From Nematopogon swammerdamellus (lineage: Eukaryota; Arthropoda; Insecta; Lepidoptera; Adelidae): 64,000 bases of DNA. The stretch is taken from the NCBI GenBank assembly GCA_946902875.1, contig OX336344.1, forward strand, positions 16,203,791 to 16,267,790. The letters run 5' to 3'. The stretch's first letter is position 1; each line of letters begins with the position of its first letter. This document shows positions 11,442 through 23,500 of the stretch, in pieces. The position numbers were made by a program, and so were the translations under genes. The notes below the pieces were generated by a model. It ran no database searches. It was not told the DNA's origin and saw only the letters and a list, made by a program, of their open reading frames with translations.

Positions 11442-14400
11442 AACTTATAACACCCCTCCGTTTTTTTCGTCGGGGGTTAAAAATATTATTCATTTTCATA
11501 ATAAGATAGCTAATAAAATTTCCACCTAATCAATCAGTAGCAATATTTTATAGAAGAATTGAGAACCTCCTCCTTTTTTGAAGTCAGTTAAATAAGGTCT
11601 AATGCCCACTTGCACCAACACGAGTTTAGAGTTAAATAGCGAGTTATGGATTTAAACGCGGTTCAAACGCGGTTCCCACATACAACGGGTGCTAGTTTAA
11701 CGAGTTAAACTGGTTTATAGTTAAATTCGTGTTGGTGCAAGTGGGCCTATGTCTTGCCAACTGCTTGTGTTGGTTCATTTTGTCTGTTTATATGTTTATA
11801 TGGACATAGTATATACAGCTATTCTACTACATACTGTGGTACAATGATAGCATGGTAGCTAGGTTCTTGGGCATAAACTTCATTCAAAGCAGTATTGGAT
11901 TTTATTTTGTGTCTTCAAAGGAGTTGTGAACAAATTGCCCAAATGACCTTTTCGTCCTTCTAATTGCTGCTGGCTTGGCGCCTCACTGAGCGTGGTCTCG
12001 CGAGGTGTTATTGGCTGTGCGTGAGTGTCTTCATTCGACTGATTGTTCGGCACAGCGACCCAAGCCGGTTCTCTAAAAAAAAAGTTAAGACATTGTATGT
12101 TAAATTTTATGTTAGTTTCATTCTGTTATTTGTAATCTGTTTACTTATAGTCAAGACTATGTATCTCTTGAGTCTTGCTTGATTTTAACGGATGACTTCT
12201 CTGTGAGCAGTTGTGACTATGAATCTCTTGTTTGATTTTAACGGATGACTTCTCCGACAGCCGCGCAGAGCTATGAACGGCCAGGAGCTGCCGTCGGCGC
12301 GCCTCGTCAGCACCAAGCTGACGAGCGAGATGGACAAGCCCGATCACTCTAAGACCCTCGTACTTGCCGTTTGGAGTCAGTTCGTTCAGCATGACCTTAC
12401 GCACACACCCGTTAAGAAAATGAGTAAGTTGTTATTGTTTTGTATTGTCTAGAAATTTCTGAAAGTCTTGTATTACGCCGTTAGGAGAAATAGCCAAAAA
12501 CTACATAAGAACATACAGAACAAAAATTGTTTATAGATGCACACAACAACACTCTAAGTAGAAGCAAATATCAATAAAAAAAAAAAAATGTACTAAAAAG
12601 CGGCGGGTGGCCGAGTGGTTTGTGCATCGGCCTCTCATGCGAGAGGTCCGAGGTTCGAATCCGATCGGCGTGTACCAATGAGTTTTTTCTGACGAAAAAA
12701 ATTAAGTGCATTCCTACACCTGCTGCGTCACCGTTCGGAACCGGTGTAAAACTGTAGGTCCCTTCCCTTGCCCCTTACTAGGTGGTAGGCTCAAATTGTA
12801 GCCGACTGGGTTGGTACCACCGTACTGGATGTAAGATGGCCGCATAGCAGCCTCGGTTGTGTTCTCCTCTAGTCCAGTATAGCCAGCAATCCATGGAAGT
12901 CTCCGGTATGGCACCTACCTTCTCGGAGGTGATATTGGATGGTCGGAGCATGCGCTTTGTCCCCTCCGACTCAGCCACCCATACCGGATAACATAAAAAA
13001 AAAAATCTGCTTTGAAATAACAAAGCCAATGTAATTTTGATATCCAACTTTATATTAATGCTATTCTGATTTATTGCTTAAGGTCATGCAGTGTTTTGAA
13101 TAATATTCTGTACTGTTTTATTTTATGTTTACTGGTGTTTTATTTTATTTTTGTTCTAAAGTGCTTTTAAATGTTATAGTTTTAGCGTTTATGTCATGGT
13201 GTTACCAACCTTTTTTAGATGAGAACATCAACATGTTCAAGATTAATTTTTTTTTTGTTTTTAGGGCTTTTAACAATAATAAAATTTTTTATTCCTTTTA
13301 CTTTACTTACTTACTTTACTTTTTTACGCATTTTTTTTAAAACTTTTTATGCATTTAATACACGCAGCAACTAAAAGCTGTAAATAAATAAGTAAAATAA
13401 ATAAAAAGTCATAAAGTAATTGAAGTGTGAAAAATTTCCGAAAATCGTGGAATAAACTATTGCAATGAAGAACAGACGCGACCATTTGTCATATTCCACG
13501 TTCACGGGTTTTAAATTTCAATGCAAGTTATGTGCGGCCAAATTAAAAAAAAATTACATTCTTGCCGCGATCACGACGAACACCTTGTGAACCCCTGGTA
13601 CATCTAATAGTATAAATTAAGTAGTTAAATGTTGATTACTAAAAAAAGTTTGGACTTATATAAGAAAGAATGTTTTTCAACTTGTCTTATGATAATAATT
13701 ATGTTTTCCAAAAATATTTGTCTACTAAGAGCTACACAAAGTCATGCTGACTTTGTGTAGCTCTTGCGATTTTCAAAATTAAACTGTTCTGTACCTGCGC
13801 CAAGATAAATATTTTAAAGTAATTGTGATGTTCTATTAACCGGGTGTTTGGTACTGTGTGGGGTCGGTACTTAATAAGAATAGTCCCACTGCATCTCTCA
13901 GAATAGTCCCCATGCATGTCGTAAAAGGCGACTAAGGGATAAGCGGCCTGCAGACACCCCGGTCGACTTGTGGCTTTCATGGAAGACATAGGCTGGCTGG
14001 GGTAGCTGGAGACTGCTGGGTTTTGCACGAAGGTCCCCAACTAAGCGGGATTAGTTTGCAGGCCTAGAGCAGGGATCGTAATAACGTTATTTCGCGCAAA
14101 CGTTAGGAGACTATCAAAATAAAAACTATCACTAAAGAAAAACGAATGCAAACTAACGTTTGAAATTTACCAAACGTTACCCGCCAAACGTTTGAAAATC
14201 ATTAAACTAACGTTATTCTATTCGTTTGTGTTAGTGATAGTTATTTCCCCCCCACACGAAAACCGCTGCCATAGCGAAATGATAATAACGAAACAAAATA
14301 ACGATTCAACTAACGTTTAAACTATCAATTCAGTCAGTTAGGTAGGCCGCCGCGCGCCGCCGTGGCGCCGTATAACGTTTGCGCGTAGGGTTATTTCTAT

Positions 14401-14552
14401 CGTTAGTTTTATGTTAGTTTCAAACGGTTCCTATTCTGATGTATTTGTAGTGTTTGTCTTCAAACGCTACCAAAATCAACCTATCAAAACGTTAGTGCAC
14501 GGATATTTTTTCTAACGTTTACGAACCCTGGCCTAGAGCCAACCCCAAACCA

Positions 14553-14583
<31 letters not shown>

Positions 14584-17500
14584 TTCTAAACAACGTCTGA
14601 TAATAAAACATGTAATTTTGTCCCAGTTCACAGTGACGATTCCATCCGTTGCTGCGACCAGAGCGGCTACCCGCTGGCCCCGCGCTACCGTCACCCGAGC
14701 TGCATGCACATCCCGGTGCCCAACAACGACCCACATTTTGGGAGCAAGTACATAACCTGCATGGAGTACACTCGCTCTGTCACAACGTACCGTGGAGACT
14801 GCACTTTTGGCGCGGCTGAGCAGGTATGCATTTTTTATTAGTCTGTATTTAAATTTTTTTTTATTTATTTATTTTAGACAGGCAACCTTGGCTGATACAG
14901 ATCCAGTTAAAATTTGTTGTTTTTGTCATTATCTTGGATTTTTTTATAAATTTTTTTTATTATTTAATTATTAATTATCGTTTTTGAGAATTATGTTTTA
15001 TTTGTTAGATATTTATCTAGCCTATTTGGTTGGTACTAAGTGCGCTTATTACTTCCTCTGGAAGTTGTCAAAATGTCAAACTAATAGATAATGGTGCGAG
15101 CTTATTTGAAGATATGTTTATTTATTTATTTATTTATTTATTTTTTTTAGACAGGCAGCCTAGGCTGATACGCAGTGGCGGCTGGTGACCTATGGGACTG
15201 GGTGTGCGCTAGCTACTTAGTACTATACCCAAACGTGAATCTAATGGATACCGCGGTCTTGACTTATTTGCAAAAATTATGTACCCACCCAGCGTCCTAA
15301 TTGCTCGAAGAACCAAAGCGACACTTCACTGCGCGCGCAGTGGCCACGAGCGAGCCGCGCCTCGCGCGCACCCGCGCGCGAGGCGTGCCCGGCGCGGCGC
15401 GCGCGCCCGAGCCCGCCCGGCCAAACAGCGTGCGGTACTGATATTAATGTTTGTGTCGCGTCGGTGTCGCGTCCTTGCCGCGCCGAGCAATGAAGAAAAC
15501 TTCACAATGTACATGTTAACTGACGAAAAGTCGTTCAAACTGCTAAAAAACGGATTTGCAAAACATCCCGGCGCGGCGGCGCGCGGCGATTGTCGGTCGA
15601 CCGACGCGTCACGCGACGACGGGTCTCGCCCCGAACTGAGAAGGCGCGGCGCGCCAAACAACGCCTGCCTAGCTCTTTGGGTGATTCCATTTTTGACTTT
15701 AACTAAAATAGCGAAATATTTTCGTAACGCATTAATGTTTGTCGTAACATTCGAATATTTTATAAATTACCATTCGAATATGTATCAAATCGATATTCGA
15801 ATAACTCAAATATTCAATTGCAAACTCGATCTGTTATATATAAGAAACAACCCATATTCCAAAAATGGACTTGCCTGTCGAGTCGTGCAACAGCGTACAT
15901 ACATGTAGGTACTTAGCGCTTGTGTGTATCTTCGACCCAGAGTTTGGATCGCCCCCGCCGCGCCCGCGCGCTCCCGCCCGCACGTGCCCGCGGTCGGGTT
16001 CACGATCTCGGCTTACTTCGGCTCATCGTCGGCTGGCTCGGTCGCGACGTGTCGCACGCGCGTCTATCCACAATATACTGTCCTTCTTTTTCCGTCGTGT
16101 GTCACACGCAGAACGCAACCTTGTTCCACACATAATCGTATGAAGAGTGTTTTGTTTCACGCGGCGGGGCAGCGGCGTTAGACATTTTCTCATAGTATAA
16201 ATACAAGAGACGTTCGCGGTGTTTTCTAATGCACTCGGCGGCGGTGAGCTCGGCGGCGATACGTAGTATGTAGTACGTATTACGTACAGCAAAATCGTGC
16301 CTTGTTGTCTAGGAAATAGGAACGAATTCAGTTTGATATTTTAACTTCGATCGGTGATATTCATGGAAATGTTTAATATTTTAATTTGTTTATTTCTTTC
16401 GGGTGAAGGCGCTGTTTTGTGGTAGTGCGGCGCACGAGTGCACTTAAGGGCCAGCCGCCACTGCTGATACGTCTAAATCCAGTTAAAATTTGTTGTTTTT
16501 CGTCATTATCTTAGATTTTTTTTGTAATTTTTTTTTTTTTTCGTTCTTGAGCACTCTTTTTGAGATTATGTTTCTGTTATTTTTTATCGAAACGTTTTAA
16601 CCTCTTGGCTTTCGGAAGTTGCGGTCAGTCCCAAAAATTAATGATAAAAAATTTTGCAAATTGCGATTTCTATGAATTTTTTCTTATTAGAATGGGTGAG
16701 AATGCTGGCTGTACGGAAAAAACCTTTACCTTTCCTATACAACCAATTTTAAAAATATTCCCAAATCTTGAAACAAATTATTGCGACGACTGTAATTTTT
16801 TTTATACCAATGTAATTTCTGGTAGGACGGTAAACTGGTTTCTAGTCTAATGTTATTTATAACTAGCTGTGCCCGCGGCTCCGCCTGCTCTCATATTTGA
16901 CTTCTCTGCTAACCTCATAAGCCATTTAGCGTGATAGTAAGTAGCCTATAGTTGATGGGAAGAATCAAGCTATCCGTAGATTTTTTTTTTATTAAAATCG
17001 GTTCAGTGGTTCTCGAGTTATAAGCGGACAGACAGACACTCAGACAGAAAGCAGACGTTGGATTTTATTATAGGTAAGGATAAGGATACATACATACATC
17101 CATACATGCATAGCGTGACGTCTGTTTCCGTTTGTAATTTTAATGTGTTATTTAAATAGTTAAATTCATGATCTACATGTCTATATATGATTCGCATATG
17201 TTAATTCGGCGATTTTAGGTTAGAAAAATTTGGAAAAATATGTCGGGCGTGTTTTGTTTTTCCTGGAGTTCAAAAGATCCGTCAGTGCTTCTAAATGAGT
17301 GAATCCTCCCTTGTTGTATACCATTTTGTGAGTTCGGGTGTCTGGAGTAATATCAACTGAGTGCCAATGTAGGTACAACGGACCGTCTTGAGGTCTCAGT
17401 CTGGAGAATGGCCCACCCGCCCCCTCCACCACCCGGTTAAGTCTGGAAGTTTTTCCTTGCACGCATATACGTATTTTAGTAAGTATGTTAGCGGTTAAGG

Positions 17501-20500
17501 TTAATGGAATTTTCACAGTGGGAATCGGGATGTCGGGACAAAACCAATCAAATGGTGACATGTGGTCACAAGTGGGACTTTTGGCAGCCCTATGCTAGGA
17601 CTCATTCTCTGCATTGTCACTAGGTATAAGCAGTCTATTGTGTGTGATGTCATGCTATCAAAACATTCAACATCTTGAGTATGGAGTCTTATTTAGTAAA
17701 CTTATTTGACACATATTCACTTTTGCTGATTCAAAATGCACTTAGCCCGAAATCGGGCATTGCAATGTAAAATACGCTTTTGCACAAGAATAAATTCACT
17801 TGCATTAATTACAGAAATTCTATATGTTTAATTTATAATTTGATGTCAGCTAAATAGTAAATAAAAAGCACTGTCGCAGTTTAAAATTATTACCTACCTA
17901 TCAAATTTACTCGAACAACTGTTTTTTTCCATATTCTGTTGGCCTGAGGAAAACAGGTTGTCAACTTGTTATTTGCACATTTGGCTTGTACTGTGACGTC
18001 GTTTGTAGTCTGTATGAATACATATATCCTTGAAATTAATCTAACGGACAACATTAATAAAAAAGAATGAAGATTTATAATGTTTAAATTAGAAATTCTA
18101 GAAGAGGTCAGGGATATTCTTGATAATTGAGTTTTTTCTATCTCTCTTTGATTCCTCACTTTGAATTTTGCTTATTCATCACCCAAAAGTTGACTTGAAG
18201 AAATTACTCATGTTAAGTCTGTGGCATAGATTTCTGTCTCCTGAGGCTTTAGCCTTCCTTAGCTGCTTTATCAACTCTCTCTTCCTTCTCCTAAGCTTTG
18301 CTTTGAAAGTGTTTTCTCTTTCCATTGGGTTGTGGTGATAGCGAACAGGGTACAATTCGGAGAAGTAATTGTAAATTGTTCCCTGGAAGTCGTACAGCTG
18401 ATCTTCGGGACTCTGCCTGCAGCCTGGGAGGTCAAGTCTTTCGGCTAGGCATCGATCATGTTGCTTCCAAGTGGTCTCGGATATGCTCGGTAAGCTTAGT
18501 CGGTCTCTGGGCGAAAATGCTTCATGGTGAGAGGAAGGTTGCGCAACACTTTGTGACGTGTGAGGTTGTACTCTGTCAATAGTGTCAGGTGGAGAACTTA
18601 CAGGCGCTTTCTGCCCTGCTTCACTGTCGCTATGTTTCTCCTTCACGTGCTTTTCTAGCCAGATTTTTCGCTTATATTGTTTCCCACACTTCGAGCATTT
18701 CAAGTCCATATTCATGCCAAGTAGGTTACGTATAGATGCTATAAACATGTACCTAGGTCCCCTTTGAGTCGTATTCTAGATAACATTGCTTACGTAAACA
18801 GGCGCTGTTGACTTGCATAATATGCGGTGACGTAGTGTTAGTCCTATTGTGACCGGTTCTTGAGTTTCAAGGTCGGATAAGCATTGCACATTTTCCGCCT
18901 GCACCGAGTGGTTCAATGACATTACTTAACCCTTGTACTATTTTATTTACATAAGTACTAGCGACATTTTCTAAGAGCTCCGTAGTAAGACCAGGAGCCC
19001 TATTAGTCTCGCTACAATGTCTGTCCATCCGTCCTAGAAGAAAATATGTCATTAAGGTTGAAGACCGGAGTTGCGTTCATATATACTTTCTCGAAGAAGT
19101 GGTCTACGGCCTCCTCACTCTTAGTGACTTCCACTAAGCGTGAGGCCGAAGGTCGAGGTGCGTTAACGTAAATGTTATGCTTTAAACGGACGCATGCTGT
19201 TCCGCCATCTGTTACACCCTAACTAAGCAACATTGAAACATATTTCCAAGGCCTCATATAGTGTGAAAAGTTGGCCATTGACGATATGTATTTCTTTCGA
19301 ATTTCGCCACTGTTTCATGGCTAAAGTTGTTCATTTTCAGTTTGTGGTACAGAACCACATGCTAAAACTAGTGCGGGTGATTAGAAACGCCCCATATGCT
19401 ACGGTGGACTCTATTTTGTAGATTTTTTTTCCATGCTTTATGCAATGTTGTTGTTCACTGCGTGAAACCATCCCGACACGTCGGGTGCCATTAGTGAAAA
19501 CTGTATATTATGCATCCCGTTCATCCGTTTTCAAGTTTACCTATTACGCCAATCAAGCAGAAGTTGCATTTTATAATAGAGAGTAAAGAAGACCTTTATT
19601 CCGGGTCACCTTATCTAAACATAAACTCTATAATTCTACTTGTACTTTGTACTATGATACACTGGAATCTATAATATTGAGTAACATTTCAGATGCTACC
19701 TACGTCAATGTTATTGATTAACTCTTAGGATATGCGGTCACGTTATCTAAACCAGAAATACAGAAATTAAATAATTCTCATAAATAAAGGAACCGGAATA
19801 GATAAAACAGTCTAGTAAATAACACGAGTCCTTGGCTAACCTTGAGAGTAAATGTAATAAATCAGTCTACATCAGTGTGTCTCAAACTGTGGGTCATGCA
19901 TGAATGACACATTGATAGGTCGCAAACCTATTTTTGGTGGGTCGTGAAAAGATATTTTACACAGTAAAAATTTATTATTTGTTTATTTATTTATGTTCAC
20001 AAAATATTAAAATAACACAAATCACATGAAAATGTGTAATAGTCATGAAAAAATGTTCAGTGGATTCCGGACAATTTGTCTTTCTAAAGACTGGGTTCCA
20101 GAAATTTGGGAAGCCCTGGCCTAAGTCATTGATACATCTTATTATTAGAACATCTTACACATGTCTGTTTAAAACTGAAAATGGTGATTCATAGGTGGAG
20201 TGGAACGCAGCCAAACAATTGAATGCTGTATTTTTCCATTCAAATAACTGATTTGGCAATAATTTGCATAACTCGTTATACAATTTGACGAGTTTAGTCT
20301 ACTTTGTGGGAAATGTTTACAGGGTGGCATTTTGTTATGTCTTTATTTTCGTGTATACACATATTTCATATACACATGAAAATGAAGATCTACACGGTGT
20401 TGCAGTTGCCCCCGTAATATTTTTAACTGACATAAGGGGGTTATTCTATTATGTGAAATTAAATAACTTCTGTGGCGAAAGAAATTTTTTTTTAAACAAA

Positions 20501-23500
20501 AAAAATATAATTTTTTCCATACAAATTTTAAATGCCTATTCTCAAAATGTGTGGAGAAAAAAAAATTTTTTTTCTTCAAATTAAAAAGTTGTAGAACAAA
20601 AGTTGTTCTATTTCACGTACAGAATCGCACGTACAGGTTTTACGGTTGGGGTTGCAACACCGTGTATAAATTTCAATCTACAAGGTGTAATGGGTAGATT
20701 TCAGATTCAGATATTTATTTCGCCATAAAGAACACACAACATTAACAATATTTCATTGAGACATAAAATGCATATTCAGTATGGTTCGTCATTTGAATCT
20801 TTAATTTATTATCGCAGCTAAATTATCTGTCGGGGTTTTTTTAATTAACTTAGCTACTGAGAATAATTTTTAGAGTAAATTAGTTGCCTAATATATTTTA
20901 GAATTGCTACCTATTTATTTATTTTTCTTTTAACTTTGTAAATACAATTTTATATGTCAAATAATGGGTACTTTTAAGACAAGTGATTTTTATTTTATTT
21001 TAGCACTAAACCCCCAGTTGAAACGGAACTTATATTTGTGAAAATATTTTATGAACTTTTTCAACATAAGTATGCCTCGAAAATTATACTTGCAAGAACT
21101 TTGGGCGCCAATCTTATGTTTAAATGGCAAGTCTACTCTCTCTTGAAAACGTGTGATGCCTAGAGAAACAAAAGGGTAACTAAATTACAGGCGAATTCGT
21201 ATATTAACTTAAGTACCTATGATTATGATTTCAAGTGTGAGAGTTAGGGCCCCTGAGCCCTGTTGTCACTGCAACCTAGGAAGATCTATTGTGATCTCTC
21301 AAAAGTTTAGAGCTCACCCCCAAGTCCGATTTCCGCTATGAACCGATTTATATTCTTGGGGTTGAGTGCCTGTATTTGGTATGTTTTTTTTTTTAATCCG
21401 GTATTGGTGGCTGAGCCGGAGGGGCCAAAGCACATGCTCCGACCAGCCAATATCACCTCCGAGAAGGTACGTGCCTTACCGAAGACTTCCCTGAATTGCT
21501 GGCTATTCTGGACTACAGGAGAACACAACCGAGGCTGCTATGCGGCCATCTTACATCCAGTATGGTGGTAACAACCCAGTCGGCTACAATTTGAGCCTAC
21601 CACCTAGTAAGGGGCAAGGGAAGGGACCTACGAGGAGGGTTAAAAAAAAGTACCTACTTAGCTTAACCCTTTGGCTCTGGAAGCATTAACCAAAACAATC
21701 CCTCTACTACACCAGGTGGCGCGCCGCGATCGGCGCCGGCGCATTACTCTCGAAAAAAAATCATTTTGGAAGATTTTTCCATGAAACTTCATGAACTAAC
21801 ATATGGATTGTATTTACAGATAAATATTCTAGCTATAAATAGTATTTATATATATATATTGCATATTATTATTTTGTAAAGTTGTGTTATATGAAAATCG
21901 CGACCTGTCTCAGATTTTTTATTTTTATAAATTTATTAGACCGGAAATCGGTCACATAGTATTTTTATTATAAACACTAATAAATAACGGACCTAATCAT
22001 ACCTTTCTTGTGTATCAGCAGCCCCCGTGTCAACCACAATAAAATTTTGAATTCGCAAAAAATGTTGGCAAAAAAAACACTTTCACCAAGTTTCTAGGCG
22101 AAACCTAGGTCACAAAAATGGCTCATTTCTCGTAAATTTACGACATGCAAGCACTAAGCGGCACATATTATTCAACTAGAAGAACTAAGGAACATTTCTG
22201 TCACCTCACTTTCTCCAAAAAACCGATTTATTTTGAGAAACAAGCTTCTCAAAACAGGCAAAATTACGTACGGCGAGACCTAGGTCACGAAAATGGCTTG
22301 TTTCTCGTAAATGTACGACATGTAAGCACTAAACGGCATATATTATTCAACTAGAAGAACTAATGAACATTTCTGTCACCTCACTTTCTCCAAAAAACCG
22401 ATTTATTTTGAGAAACAAGCTTTGACAACAACAACAAACAGGAAAAAATTGTCAGTATGGAGTAGGACTTTTCTTCGACTTTTTACGTAAAATGCATCTC
22501 AACTCAGTACAAACAAATGTACTCAATAGGTCCGGAATATAATGAAAAAGAGAAAAAACATCACTTACCGGTCCATTCTTCTGTATTTGGTGAACAAACT
22601 CAACGAACATTCCCTACACCGACCCACAACTCCCACTGGCACATCACTGGCAAATGACATATTTTTTTCCTAGGTACCTACCTACCTACCTAAAACACGC
22701 ACCGTTTGAGTGGGCGAAAAGTTTTGGTTGACCAGTTGAAGTCAATTAATCAGTCCATTTGCGTGGGACGTTTGTAGGCAAATCAATAGGCATGCTGCAT
22801 TTATAAGCATTCTCTCAGCGGACTGTGTCTGTCTGCCGTTTGACTTCAATTGACGCTGCATGTATGAACTTGTTTTGTAAGCCTTACTGCCATTGAATCG
22901 ACATTGAAATGACCTTGCAGAAAAGTACTGGATGGACAATGAATTAGCAAATAGTTTTCATTTATTTGGTGAATGTAATTAATTACACTAGTGACTAGTA
23001 CATAGACAGACATACTTATCAGTATTGTGACGCACTATAAGGTCTTTCAATAGTAGGTAACGATACACTAAGGGGTCTATGTGATACTGATCACGATCCC
23101 TTACCAATTTTTTTTACGATATAAAAAACATACTTATTAAGGTGAAATACGCGCACTTCACGTATTAAATTTGAGGGGTGAGTAGGTTTTTTCTATTGTA
23201 AAAAAAAAATTGGTATGGGAACGTGATCAGTATCTGATACACATACACCCCTTAGCGTATCGTTACCTACTAATGAAAGACCTAAGGGTTTTCTTATCTG
23301 CCTGAAATTTTATCAAGTGTTACAAAAATTTCAGACTCACTTTATTAACATGTACAAGGTCAATTTGCCTTTTATTTTTATATAATGCGGTATGGGTGGC
23401 CGAGTCAGAGGGGTCATAGCATAATATGCTCCGACCAGCCAATATCAACTCCGGAAAGGTGCCATATCAGAGACCTCCCTTTGAATAGCTGGTTATACTG

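Noticed and set aside
12598..12670. tRNA gene
   Set aside because: A and B boxes are present, but the sequence runs into a repeated SINE body and A-tail, with a second full copy at 46538; no intact acceptor stem.
15279..15908. 209-codon open frame in the hAT element
   Set aside because: Arg/Ala-rich low-complexity translation from a CpG-rich stretch, no motif, and it lies wholly inside a non-autonomous transposon.
17220..17561. 113-codon minus-strand open frame in intron 6
   Set aside because: No recognised domain and no supporting context; kept only as an unassigned stretch.
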